Origin: Bedellia somnulentella
Taxonomy: Eukaryota; Arthropoda; Insecta; Lepidoptera; Bedelliidae
Length of the DNA: 64,000 nt
Assembly: GCA_963576735.1 (NCBI GenBank)
Contig: OY755183.1
Span: 17,689,213-17,753,212 of the forward strand
Direction: 5' to 3'
Position 1 is the first letter of the stretch; each line of letters starts with the position of its first letter. The position numbers and the translations under genes were made by a program. Shown here piece after piece: positions 30,985 through 42,284 of this stretch. Below the pieces are notes generated by a model. It was not told where the DNA came from and ran no database searches. It worked only from the letters and a program-made list of their open reading frames with translations.

Positions 30985-33900
30985 TCAGGGAGTCAGGTTC
31001 AAGAACCGACGGACGATCCGAGCCGTATCGAGCAGCACCGCTTTCTGCATTTGTGCTGGAACCGACACGCCACAGAAATCCAACCGCCTCAAGTTGGTCG
31101 CGAGGCTGGTTGGAATTAACCCGTTTGCGGACAAAACAATTGGGATAATTTCAGTCGAGGTCACACCCCACATGTCGGTGATCTCGTGAGCCAGATCGAG
31201 ATACTTCCGACGCTTCTCGGTTTCGGCTTTCACGAGACCCTCGTCATGCGGGATAGTGACATCCACTAGAAATACCCTCGACTGCGACCGATCCCATACC
31301 ACGATATCAGGCTTATTCGCTAGAATAGTCCTGTCCGTGATAACGGATCGGTCCCAATAGATTTTGGCACGGTCGTTTTCTAAGATTGGCTCCGGCAGAT
31401 ACTTGTAATACGGCAGCCTCTGTTGCAAGAGTCCGTATTTCAGAGCGAGCTCCTGATGCAGGATTTTGGCTGCTTGGTTGTGTCTGTGCAATTACTCAGT
31501 GTTAGCAAGAGCCGAACAACCGGAAATAACATGCCTAAGTGACTCTCCGGGACGGCCACATGCTCGACAGATGTCTGTGGTACCGTCCTTTAGGATGTAT
31601 TTCCGATAGTTCCGCGTCCTGATAACCTGGTCCTGTATTGCACAGACAAAACCTTCGGTTTCTCCAAAGAGGTCCCCGAAACGCAGCCAATGCAGGGAGG
31701 CTTTACGGTCCACGAAAGGTTCGTGAAGTACCTTGTAAAACCTCCCGTGCAGCTCCTTCTCTTTCCACACGGACTCCCGATCAGAGGTGCTAAGTACCTC
31801 CGGGGTTCGCCAATCCTGTGAGGCCAACGATAAGGGAGTCAGTCCTTTATCACCAGCGACCACCTCTCCCCGAATACTATCATCCGTCATCGTCAAAAAA
31901 TAGTTTCTGAGGTTGCATACCTCGCGGTTGTGCATGGTTTTGGCACTCAAGAGGCCTCGACCACCACACTTTCGCGGGATATACAATCTCATAACCGACG
32001 ACCTCGGATGATGCATTCGATGAGAGGTCATCATCGTGCGGACTCGTCTGTCCAGAGCGTCGAGTTCGGTCTGAGTCCATCTGAGCACGCCAAATGTGTA
32101 CATCAGTACAGGCATGACCCAGGAGTTAATGGCTCGGATCTTACTAACGCCTGACAAGTAGCTATTAAGCACACTTTTCAGGCGTCCATAAAACTCCTCG
32201 CAAACACCCTGTTTCACGTCTGCCACCTTCACACCGATGGTTTGTGACATGCCCAGATACCGGTATGTTTCAGCCTCGGAGAGTGCCCTCAAATGATTGG
32301 TGCCGACATCGACACCATCAGAGTGCACGACATGCCCCTTCTCAACATGAATGACCGCACACTTATCGACCCCGAGCTCCATCTTGACGGAACCACTGAA
32401 ATCGTTAGTGATCGTCAGTAGCTCCGCCAATCTGTCAGCCGTGGGGGCGTAAAGCTTCAGGTCATCCATGTAAAGGAGATGAGGCAAGCGTGGTCCGCCT
32501 CTCCGAAACTGAAAGCCTGTCCCCGAATTCTCCAAGAGTGTACTTAGAGGATTCAGGGCCAAGCAAAACCAAACTGGACTCAGGCAATCGCCCTGGAAAA
32601 TCCCTCGCCTTATATCAATTTGGTCATCCGCGTCCGTCATCCGCTGACCGTCTAAACTCAGGATCGTTCTCCAGCACCCCATACACTGCCCGAGGAAGTG
32701 TCGAACTGTACTATCAATTTTGTACAGCTCGAGGACCCTCATGAGCCATGTATGAGGTACCGAATCGAACGCCTTCCTGTAGTCTATCCAGCCAGCGGAG
32801 AAATTCCGACGGTTGCGTTTGACCAGTTGGCCTACGACCGCGTCGATGAGGAGCAGCTCCTTGCTACCGCGACTACCGCCCCTACATCCGTTCTGAGCTC
32901 CAGAGATCACATTGTTATCAACAATGTGTTGAGTAATCTTGGAGCTCAGAACGGATGTCAAGGTCTTGTAAATTGTACAAAGACAAGTAATGGGGCGGTA
33001 TTGTGATGGATCCGCGGTAGCATCGCTCTTTGTAGCTAAATGAGTGACCCCAGTAGTTAAGAAGTTCGGGAGCGTCCCACTCTCGAGGGCGTTTTGGAAC
33101 TGACGGGCGAGAGTAGCGTGACAGCGCGTGAACCCCTTCAACCAGTAATGGTGCAATCCGTCCGGCCCCGGACTTTTCCAGTTCGGAGCCTTACGGATCG
33201 CAGCCACCACATCCTCCTCGGATATGTTGACGGGGTTCATGGGCGCTATGGGCTCGCACGCTCCCTCGACCGCCTTGAACCATCGGCCCTCTACGTGATC
33301 AACAGGCAGCGACCAAAGCCCACGCCAAAAGGCAACCACATCGGCTTTTTCCGGTCGCTGACACGTCGAAACCACATCGGGACGCTCCAAAGTTCTGTAG
33401 AACTTCTTCTGGTCACTCATGAAGAGACGATTCTGTTGGTACCTCTTTACCCTTTCAGAATATCGCCTAATTCGCTTACCCCAAGCAGCGATCTTCTGCT
33501 TCAGATCATCGATGCGCTCCACCAGTCTACAGGCAAACTCCGGTGAGTTGTCAAAGACCTTCTCACCAGGGAATGCCTCCCTGACGAAGCGCACCACCCT
33601 CGGCCTATTGTTGCCTGATCTGAAGCTGGTCAGTTTGCCAATGAGGACCCTGGCCCTTGTGATACGGCTTTCAATCCGCCTCATCCAGGCTGGTCTAGTT
33701 CTAGTCCTGGGACTAGTACTGCCAGCCTGGCGGGAGCCACCAGCTCTTGTTGGCGGCATCCTGACGCCGACAAATTGACAAACTGTCATTGCGGCGCCAA
33801 AGAGAATTGAATCCGTATCCCAAAGGTCCATGCTGCTCTCTAAATATGAGGGCAGCATGTTATTGACGGCCTCAACGACATCCCGAACCTTGATGCTGAG

Positions 33901-34587
33901 AGGAACTCGGGGCAGCCTTGGCCTCCTTTCGAGAGGCACTTGGCGATATTCCAGGATCGTCTCTTCGAGTGCGCTCCTCACCATATCCAAATCCAGGGAG
34001 ACTGTTCTCCAATCGCTTTCCGCACCACCCGCATCCGGCAGGTTAACGATCGGCTCCCTCCGAACTTCCCGCTCAGGGACAGGAGGGAGAACCTGCAAGG
34101 GTGGCTCTTCGTCCAGCGGAGGAACAGCCTCGCGTCGCAATTGTTCGAGTTCGGTAGTGCTAAAAAGTTCTGAGCGTTGTATGTACCGAACTCGGTCCGC
34201 CAGGTTTTGTTCTGTGACGGTCAAATTGGGCTGCAGCCGCAGAAATTCGCGGTACATTGCTGCCCGATAACCCGTCCGTCCAGTTCTTGAACCCGAGGCC
34301 CTAAGATAGGCCCGCATGGCATTCCTATTCATATCGACCGTCCATGCCATGCGGCGCCTTGTTCCACCAGCGGCGGGCACCGATTGCTGGGACTGAGTTG
34401 CCTCAGTCCCAACCGATGCCAAGCCATCTGGTGGCTGAGGTGGTCGCGCAGACCGACCAGGTGGTCGTGCCGGTCTGCTGCGGCTGGGGGACCGCATGCT
34501 GCCACGTCCAGCCCCAGCTCCAGACGCGCCCCAGCGATAGCCCCTGGGGAGCGGCCCTATACGCTCATCGTTTCTCTCACCTGCCAT
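30985..34587 (-). pseudogene. Dong-like RT-endonuclease ORF, copy A, one nonsense codon
   Basis: A single frame of about 1200 codons from ATG 34587. It has a basic Arg/Pro-rich N-terminus with no zinc finger that I can see, then RT: KSPGPDGLHHYW, WIDYRKAFDSVP (motif A), GIFQGDCLSPVWF (motif B) and the catalytic LLYMDDLKLYA. Then come a CCHC cluster (CRACGRPGESLRHVISGC, about 31540) and a PD-(D/E)XK-type restriction-like endonuclease (KPDIVVWDRSQSRVFLVDV, about 31265-31320), the layout of R2/R4 elements. The TAA at 31492-31494 replaces the TAC (Tyr) found in copies B-D, cutting off the endonuclease. This is the only copy with an intact N-terminus, so no copy here encodes the complete enzyme. 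Confidence 0.9.
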
Positions 34588-34797
34588 TTTACGATGAGCG
34601 AAGATTCACCCGGGGTTTCACTCACTTGCCCCGGGGAGACCGTTATTGCTCTATTTTGCGCTGAGACCAGTTTGTAGACACGGTCAACACCTCCAAACTC
34701 AAGCGCTGACTATTTGCATTGCTGGAATGACAAGCTGGTAAACATGTCATCCTGCCATCCCAACAATGGGCGGTGGGGTCGTCACATCCCTACGCCT

Positions 34798-36808
34798 TTT
34801 TATTATTATTTCGAAAGTCATTTTTGTTTCTCGCCTCTCCCATGGCCGAAAATGAAAATATAAATTTTAAATGGGAGAGGCGGTACTCCCCGACAAAAGC
34901 ACAGTCGGTCGGGGTCAGGGAGTCAGGTTCAAGAACCGACGGACGATCCGAGCCGTATCGAGCAGCACCGCTTTCTGCATTTGTGCTGGAACCGACACGC
35001 CAGAGAAATCCAACCGCCTCAAGTTGGTCGCGAGGCTGGTTGGAATTAACCCGTTCGCGGACAAAACAATTGGGATAATTTCAGTCGAGGTCACACCCCA
35101 CATGTCGGTGATCTCGTGAGCCAGATCGAGATACTTCCGACGCTTCTCGGTTTCGGCTTTCACGAGACCCTCGTCATGCGGGATAGTGACATCCACTAGA
35201 AATACCCTCGACTGCGACCGATCCCATACCACGATATCAGGCTTATTCGCTAGAATAGTCCTGTCCGTGATAACGGATCGGTCCCAATAGATTTTGGCAC
35301 AGTCGTTTTCTAAGATTGGCTCCGGCAGATACTTGTAATACGGCAGCCTCTGTTGCAAGAGTCCGTATTTCAGAGCGAGCTCCTGATGCAGGATTTTGGC
35401 TGCTTGGTTGTGTCTGTGCAAGTACTCAGTGTTAGCAAGAGCCGAACAACCGGAAATAACATGCCTAAGTGACTCTCCGGGACGGCCACATGCTCGACAG
35501 ATGTCTGTGGTACCGTCCTTTAGGATGTATTTCCGATAGTTCCGCGTCTTGATAACCTGATCCTGTATTGCACAGACAAAACCTTCGGTTTCCCCAAAGA
35601 GGTCCCCGAAACGCAGCCAATGCAGGGAGGCTTTACGGTCCACGAAAGGTTCTTGAAGTACCTTGTAAAACCTCCCGCGCAGCTCCTTCTCTTTCCATAC
35701 GGACTCCCGATCAGAGGTGCTAAGTACCTCCGGGGTTCGCCAATCCTGTGAGGCCAACGATAAGGGAGTCAGTCCTTTATCACTAGCGACCACCTCTCCC
35801 CGAATACTATCATCCGTCATCGTCAAAAAATAGTTTCTGAGGTTGCATACCTCGCGGTTGTGCATGGTTTTGGCACTCAAGAGGCCTCGACCACCACACT
35901 TCCGCGGGATATACAATCTCATAACCGACGACCTCGGATGATGCATTCGATGAGAGGTCATCATCGTGCGGACCCGTCTGTCCAGAGCGTCGAGTTCGGT
36001 CTGAGTCCATCTGAGCACGCCAAATGTGTACATCAGTACAGGCATGACCCAGGAGTTAATGGCTCGGATCTTATTAACGCCTGACAAGTAGCTATTAAGC
36101 ACACTTTTCAGGCGTTCATAAAACTCCTCGCAAACACCCTGTTTCACGTCTGCCACCTTCACACCGATGGTTTGTGACATGCCCAGATACCGGTATGTTT
36201 CAGCCTCGGAGAGTGCCCTCAAATGATTGGTGCCGACATCGACACCATCAGAGTGCACGACATGCCCCTTCTCAACATGGATGACCGCACACTTATCGAC
36301 CCCGAGCTCCATCTTGACGGAACCACTGAAATCGTTAGTGATCGTCAGTAGCTCCGCCAATCTGTCAGCCGTGGGGGCGTAAAGCTTCAGGTCATCCATG
36401 TAAAGGAGATGAGGCAAGCGTGGTCCGCCTCTCCGAAACTGAAAGCCTGTCCCCGAATTCTCCAAGAGTGTACTTAGAGGATTCAGGGCCAAGCAAAACC
36501 AAACTGGACTCAGGCAATCGCCCTGGAAAATCCCTCGCCTTATATCAATTTGGTCATCCGCGTCCGTCATCCGCTGACCGTCTAAACTCAGGATCGTTCT
36601 CCAGCACCCCATACACTGCCCGAGGAAGTGTCGAACTGTACTATCAATTTTGTACAGCTCGAGGACCCTCATGAGCCATGTATGAGGTACCGAATCGAAC
36701 GCCTTCCTGTAGTCTATCCAGCCAGCGGAGAAGTTCCGACGGTTGCGTTTGACCAGTTGGCCTACGACCGCGTCGATGAGGAGCAGCTCTTTGCTATTAT
36801 TATTATTT
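34798..36808 (-). mobile_element. Dong-like LINE, copy B, 5'-truncated
   Basis: Its 3' end abuts the 5' end of copy A across a TTA repeat (34798-34810). Its 5' end is cut at 36795 inside the RT region, followed by the TTA repeat 36796-36808. Same 3' subtype as A. Confidence 0.88.
34915..36795 (-). CDS. Dong-like RT-endonuclease, copy B, truncated
   Basis: It is open without stops from SKELLLIDAVVG (RT, just before motif A) through motif A, motif B, YMDD, the CCHC cluster and the restriction-like endonuclease to the C-terminus LNLTP. The N-terminal region and early RT motifs are missing, so it is not a functional enzyme. Upstream the frame happens to stay open through the AAT-rich junction into the 3' UTR of copy C, which adds a run of Asn residues; that extension is an artefact of the junction and not a real N-terminus. 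Compared with A it has Tyr at the site of A's stop and a Cys replacing Arg near ILENDCAKIYWD. Confidence 0.85.
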   Translation of the reverse strand, partial: SKELLLIDAVVGQLVKRNRRNFSAGWIDYRKAFDSVPHTWLMRVLELYKIDSTVRHFLGQCMGCWRTILSLDGQRMTDADDQIDIRRGIFQGDCLSPVWFCLALNPLSTLLENSGTGFQFRRGGPRLPHLLYMDDLKLYAPTADRLAELLTITNDFSGSVKMELGVDKCAVIHVEKGHVVHSDGVDVGTNHLRALSEAETYRYLGMSQTIGVKVADVKQGVCEEFYERLKSVLNSYLSGVNKIRAINSWVMPVLMYTFGVLRWTQTELDALDRRVRTMMTSHRMHHPRSSVMRLYIPRKCGGRGLLSAKTMHNREVCNLRNYFLTMTDDSIRGEVVASDKGLTPLSLASQDWRTPEVLSTSDRESVWKEKELRGRFYKVLQEPFVDRKASLHWLRFGDLFGETEGFVCAIQDQVIKTRNYRKYILKDGTTDICRACGRPGESLRHVISGCSALANTEYLHRHNQAAKILHQELALKYGLLQQRLPYYKYLPEPILENDCAKIYWDRSVITDRTILANKPDIVVWDRSQSRVFLVDVTIPHDEGLVKAETEKRRKYLDLAHEITDMWGVTSTEIIPIVLSANGLIPTSLATNLRRLDFSGVSVPAQMQKAVLLDTARIVRRFLNLTP

Positions 36809-37639
36809 TGGGCATGACTTTTAGTTCCTCGCCTCTCCCATGGCCGCAACAGAAAATTAGAATTTTAAATGGGAGAGGCGGTATTCCCCGACAAGAGCAC
36901 AGTCGGTCGGGGTCAGGGAGTCAGGTTCAAGAACCGACGGACGATCCGAGCCGTATCGAGCAGCACCGCTTTCTGCATTTGTGCTGGAACCGACACGCCA
37001 CAGAAATCCAACCGCCTCAAGTTGGTCGCGAGGCTGGTTGGAATTAACCCGTTCGCGGACAAAACAATTGGGATTATTTCTGTCGAAGTCACACCCCACA
37101 TGTCGGTGATCTCGTGAGCCAGATCGAGATATTTCCGACGCTTCTCGGTTTCGGCTTTCACGAGACCCTCGTCATGAGGGATAGTGACATCCACTAGAAA
37201 TACCCTCGACTGCGACCGATCCCATACCACGATATCAGGCTTATTCGCTAGAATAGTCCTGTCCGTGATAACGGATCGGTCCCAATAGATTTTGGCACGG
37301 TCGTTTTGTAGGATTGGCTCCGGCAGATACTTGTAATACGGCAGCCTCTGTTGCAAGAGTCCGTATTTCAGAGCGAGCTCCTGATGCAGGATTTTGGCTG
37401 CTTGGTTGTGTCTGTGCAAGTACTCAGTGTTAGCAAGAGCCGAACAACCGGAAATAACATGCCTAAGTGACTCTCCGGGACGGCCACATGCTCGACAAAC
37501 GTCTGTGGTACCGTCCTTTAGGATGTATTTCCGATAGTTCCGCGTCTTGATAACCTGGTCTTGTATTGCACAGACAAAACCTTCGGTTTCCCCAAAAAGG
37601 TCCCCGCAACGCAGCCAATGCATGCAATTATTATTATTA
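36809..37639 (-). mobile_element. Dong-like LINE, copy C, short 3' fragment
   Basis: About 0.8 kb, cut at about 37622 and followed by TGCAA and a TTA repeat. The 3' end is the second subtype (TTGGGCATGAC), shared with copy D. Confidence 0.88.
36913..37622 (-). CDS. Dong-like endonuclease fragment, copy C
   Basis: An open frame of about 236 codons holding only the CCHC cluster (CRACGRPGESLRHVISGC) and the restriction-like endonuclease (KPDIVVWDRSQSRVFLVDV) to the natural stop. The RT is absent. A variant ILQND replaces ILEND. It is a truncated remnant with no independent function. Confidence 0.85.
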
Positions 37640-40600
37640 TTGGGTATGACATTTAGTTCCTCGCCTCTCCCATGGCCGAAAAAGAAAATATAAATTTTAA
37701 ATGGGAGAGGCGGTACTCCCCGACAAGAGCACAGTCGGTCGGGGTCAGGGAGTCAGGTTCAAGAACCGACGGACGATCCGAGCCGTATCGAGCAGCACCG
37801 CTTTCTGCATCTGTGCTGGAACCGACACGCCACAGAAATCCAACCGCCTCAAGTTGGTCGCGAGGCTGGTTGGAATTAACCCGTTCGCGGACAAAACAAT
37901 TGGGATTATTTCTGTCGAAGTCACACCCCACATGTCGGTGATCTCGTGAGCCAGATCGAGATATTTCCGACGCTTCTCGGTGTCGGCTTTCACGAGACCC
38001 TCGTCATGAGGGATAGTGACATCCACTAGAAATACCCTCGACTGCGACCGATCCCATACCACGATATCAGGCTTATTCGCTAGAATAGTCCTGTCCGTGA
38101 TAACGGATCGGTCCCAATAGATTTTGGCACGGTCGTTTTCTAGGATTGGCTCCGGCAGATACTTGTAATACGGCAGCCTCTGTTGCAAGAGTCCGTATTT
38201 CAGAGCGAGCTCCTGATGCAGGATTTTGGCTGCTTGGTTGTGTCTGTGTAAGTACTCAGTGTTAGCAAGAGCCGAACAACCGGAAATAACATGCCTAAGT
38301 GACTCTCCGGGACGGCCACATGCTCGACAGATGTCTGTGGTACCGTCCTTTAGGATGTATTTCCGATAGTTCCGCGTCTTGATAACCTGGTCTTGTATTG
38401 CACAGACAAAACCTTCGGTTTCCCCAAAGAGGTCCCCGAAACGCAGCCAATGCAGGGAGGCTTTACGGTCCACGAAAGGTTCGTGAAGTACCTTGTAAAA
38501 CCTCCCGTGCAGCTCCTTCTCTTTCCATACGGACTCCCGATCAGAGGTGCTAAGTACCTCCGGGGTTCGCCAATCCTGTGAGGCCAACGATAAGGGAGTC
38601 AGTCCTTTATCACTAGCGACCACCTCTCCCCGAATACTATCATCCGTCATCGTCAAAAAATAGTTTCTGAGGTTGCATACCTCGCGGTTGTGCATGGTTT
38701 TGGCACTCAAGAGGCCTCGACCACCACACTTCCGCGGGATATACAATCTCATAACCGACGACCTCGGATGATGCATTCGATGAGAGGTCATCATCGTGCG
38801 GACTCGTCTGTCCAGAGCGTCGAGTTCGATCTGAGTCCATCTGAGCACGCCAAATGTGTACATCAGTACAGGCATGACCCAGGAGTTAATGGCTCGGATC
38901 TTATTAACGCCTGACAAGTAGCTATTAAGCACACTTTTCAGGCGTTCACAAAACTCCTCGCAAACACCCTGTTTCACGTCTGCCACCTTCACACCGATGG
39001 TTTGTGACATGCCCAGATACCGGTATGTTTCAGCCTCGGAGAGTGCCCTCAAATGATTGGTGCCGACATCGACACCATCAGAGTGCACGACATGCCCCTT
39101 CTCAACATGGATGACCGCACACTTATCGACCCCGAGCTCCATCTTGACGGAACCACTGAAATCGTTAGTGATCGTCAGTAGCTCCGCCAATCTGTCAGCC
39201 GTGGGGGCGTAAAGCTTCAGGTCATCCATGTAAAGGAGATGAGGCAAGCGTGGTCCGCCTCTCCGAAACTGAAAGCCCGTCCCCGAATTCTCCAAAAGTG
39301 TACTTAGAGGATTCAGGGCCAAGCAAAACCAAACTGGACTCAGGCAATCGCCCTGGAAAATCCCTCGCCTTATATCAATTTGGTCATCCGCGTCCGTCAT
39401 CCGCTGACCGTCTAAACTCAGGATCGTTCTCCAGCACCCCATACACTGCCCGAGGAAGTGTCGAACTGTACTATCAATTTTGTACAGCTCGAGGACCCTC
39501 ATGAGCCATGTATGAGGTACCGAATCGAACGCCTTCCTGTAGTCTATCCAGCCAGCGGAGAAGTTCCGACGGTTGCGTTTGACCAGTTGGCCTACGACCG
39601 CGTCGATGAGGAGCAGCTCCTTGCTACCGCGACTACCGCCCCTACATCCGTTCTGAGCTCCAGAGATCACATTGTTATCAACAATGTGTTGAGTAATCTT
39701 GGAGCTCAGAACGGATGTCAAGGTCTTGTAAATTGTACAAAGACAAGTAATGGGACGGTATTGTGATGGATCCGCGGTAGCATCGCTCTTTGGAGCTAAA
39801 TGAGTGACCCCAGTAGTTAAGAAGTTCGGGAGCGTCCTACTCTCGAGGGCGCTTTGGAACTGACGGGCGAGAGTAGCGTGACAGCGCGTGAACCCCTTCA
39901 ACCAGTAATGGTGCAATCCGTCCGGCCCCGGACTTTTCCAGTTCGGAGCCTTACGGATCGCAGCCACCACATCCTCCTCGGATATGTTGACGGGGTTCAT
40001 GGGCGCTATGGGCTCGCACGCTCCCTCGACCGCCTCGAACCATCGGCCCTCTTCGTGATCAACAGGCAGCGACCAAAGCCCACGCCAAAAGGCAACTACG
40101 TCGGCTTTTTCCGGTCGCTGACCCGTCGAAACCACATCGGGACGCTCCAAAGTTCTGTAGAACTTCTTCTGGTCACTCATGAAGAGACGATTCTGTTGGT
40201 ACCTCTTTACCCTTTCAGAATATCGCCTAATTCGCTTACCCCAAGCAGCGATCTTCTGCTTCAGATCATCGATGCGCTCCACCAGTCTACAGGCAAACTC
40301 CGGTGAGTTGTTAAAGACATTCTCACCAGGGAATGCCTCCCTGACGAAGCGCATCACCCTCGGCCTATTGTTGCCTGATCTGAAGCTGGTCAGTTTGCCG
40401 ATGAGGACCCTGGCCCTTGTGATACGGCTTTCAATCCGCCTCATCCAGGCTGGTCTAGTTCTAGTCCTGGGACTAGTACTGCCAGCCTGGCGGGAGCCAC
40501 CAGCTCTTGTTGGCGGCATCCTGACGCCGACAAATTGACAAACTGTCATTGCGGCGCCAAAGAGAATTGAATCCGTATCCCAAAGGTCCATGCTGCTCTC

Positions 40601-40927
40601 TAAAAATGAGGGCAGCATGTTATTGACGGCCTCAACGACATCCCGAACCTTGATGCTGAGAGGAACTCGGGGCAGCCTTGGCCTCCTTTCGAGAGGCACT
40701 TGGCGATATTCCAGGATCGTCTCTTCGAGTGCGCTCCTCACCAAATCCAAATCCAGGGAGACTGTTCCCCAATCGCTTTCCGCACCACCCACATCCGGCA
40801 GGTTAGCAATTGGCTCCCTCCGTACTTCCCGTTCAGGGACTGGAGGGAGAACCTGCAAAGGTGGCTCTTCGTCTAGCGGGGGAACAGCCTCGCGTCGCAA
40901 TTGTTCGAGTTCGGTAGTGCTAAAAAG
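37640..40927 (-). mobile_element. Dong-like LINE, copy D, slightly 5'-truncated
   Basis: It ends at 40927 (GTGCTAAAAAG) and is followed by TTA repeats (40928-40944), then the ATCTG duplication. Same 3' subtype as copy C. Confidence 0.88.
37745..40926 (-). CDS. Dong-like RT-endonuclease, copy D, nearly complete
   Basis: About 1060 codons without a stop, from LEQLRREAVPPLDEEPPLQV to the C-terminus LNLTP. It lacks only about the first 148 residues of the copy A protein. All RT motifs are present (KSPGPDGLHHYW, DYRKAFDSVP, FQGDCLSP, YMDD), as are the CCHC cluster and the PD-(D/E)XK endonuclease with its Tyr-containing junction NTEYLHRH intact. It is the best-preserved catalytic region in the array, but has no natural start or 5' leader. 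A downstream in-frame ATG exists only inside the truncated region. Confidence 0.88.
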
Positions 40928-40944
40928 TTATTATTATTATTATT

Positions 40945-41003
40945 ATCTGTTCTCGAGTTATAAATAGTGTAACTAAAACGACTTTCTTTTATATATATAG
41001 ATG
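40945..41003 (-). mobile_element. Helitron-like copy, continuation
   Basis: It resumes the element of 30531-30675 (TGTTCTCGAGTTATAAATAG), as in the uninterrupted copy at 54640-54700. It stops near the TATATAGAT at 41003. Confidence 0.65.
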
Positions 41004-41271
41004 AAGAAATCTGATTCATAAACCTTCAAAAGTTACCTACCTTTTATGGGTGTGTAGTTGTAAGTGTAGGAAGGTATGTGATGGCAAACCAACAAAGGTA
41101 TTATGCATCGAATATCGTAGAACGTTACTGAGCTGAGAGACAGTGAACGACTCCGCCACTTGTGGCTGAAGCAATTTAGTTAGCGGCATCCGGTATGGCT
41201 AATATCACTTGTGTTATCGGCTATCTTAATAGAAACGAATACAAACCTATTTGCTGCACATCGTCAATTTA
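41004..41271. other. No gene seen
   Basis: No repeat or exon recognised. Confidence 0.5.
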
Positions 41272-41530
41272 AACATTCACTATATAGTGCCGGCTTAGAA
41301 TGTCGCTATCCCTTTCTACCCACGGGTGTCGTAAGAGGCGACTAAAGGTATTGGGGCTTTTTATTGGATTTTTAGGCGATGCAGTTGGAGACCCATCACC
41401 AAAAACTTTATTTTTACCATATTTTCCCCACTCAACTTCCAAAAGTGGCTGAGGAATTTATAATTCCTTAGCTCTGGTTACCCCTTCAAGGGAAATATAG
41501 CCGTAAGTATATGTATGTATGTATGTATGT
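41272..41530 (+). mobile_element. SINE1 copy
   Basis: Full copy with a TATG tail. It has the 'TACCCACGGGTGTCGTAAG' variant of the head. Confidence 0.75.
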
Positions 41531-41744
41531 ACTATATAGGTACAATCGTTTAAAAATACAATTGACAATCTTATAGAGGTATATGACTTTACCTTACCAC
41601 CCTTGAAGATTGACAGATATTAGGAAACTCAAATATCTGTTGAGTTTTAGAGTTGTAGAGAGTTAGAGTTTTATTTACGCAATTAGATAAACTAAGTAAC
41701 CAGAGCCTCAGCTCAGTGCAAAGTGGGAAAAACGTGGTGAAATA

Positions 41745-41885
41745 AATTAATAAATGAAGGAGAGAAAACTTTCGACACCGGCGGGGATCGAACCCACGAG
41801 CTATAGTGTCAAGCACATTTTCTTTCTTTAATAAATTAGTAATTAACCCCCACATGAGGTTTTCATGAACAAAACATTATATTTA
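41745..41885 (+). mobile_element. Fold-back family, short copy
   Basis: It starts with the inverted tail (AATAAATGAAGGAGAGAAAA) and an inverted tRNA T-arm (GGCGGGGATCGAACCC), then the forward tail (TTTCTTTCTTTAATAAATTA, CCCCACATGAGG, TTTTCATGAACAAAAC). The central body is absent. Confidence 0.6.
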
Positions 41886-41934
41886 TGATAAAATAAATGT
41901 TTTGTTTATTTTATTTAATGGTTTGTCTGTAAAG

Positions 41935-42240
41935 TATAGAATAGAATAGAATAAAGTTTATTCGCAGCAAATATGGCACAAATTAAAACACAACACAAAA
42001 AATAAGAAAACTTAAAACTAAAGAAAAATAAATTTAAAATAAATCAAAAGCATTAAAAAGGAAAAGTTAAAACAATGTAAACAAACCTGTGAACAGTGTC
42101 AAAAGAAAACAAAATAATAGAAAAAAAACATAGATCATTATAAAATTAAACGGAACTAAACAATAATGTTAAAACTTTGCGCCCCTTTGCAGCGAAAGGG
42201 CACTGACTCAGCAAAAGCTGCGATAAAGTAAAGAATATGC
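41935..42240 (-). repeat. Truncated LINE 3' end, TTCTA tail
   Basis: On the minus strand an A/T-rich non-coding sequence ends GCGAATAAACTTTATTC plus a TTCTA repeat, a typical LINE tail. Family not identified. Confidence 0.45.
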
Positions 42241-42284
42241 TAAAGTAAAGAATAAAAAGAAAAATTATAGAAACCTAACATACA

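Larger units (their letters stand above)
30881..34797 (-). mobile_element. Dong-like (R4-clade) LINE, copy A, near full length
   Basis: The 5' end lies near 34797 and the 3' end near 30886, set in TTA repeats at both ends. Dong of Bombyx inserts into TAA repeats, and the match in domain order and target supports R4-clade membership. The 5' leader is about 210 bp. The 3' end is the TTTCGAAAG subtype shared with copy B. Confidence 0.88.

Noticed and set aside
31930..34677. Many plus-strand open frames (up to about 150 codons) repeated across the Dong-like copies
   Set aside because: They lie antisense to the long RT frame and are conserved only because the RT sequence is; GC-rich antisense frames explain them.
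36796..36849. N-terminal extension of the copy B frame with an Asn run
   Set aside because: It is the AAT-repeat junction and the 3' UTR of the neighbouring copy read in frame, with no ATG start.
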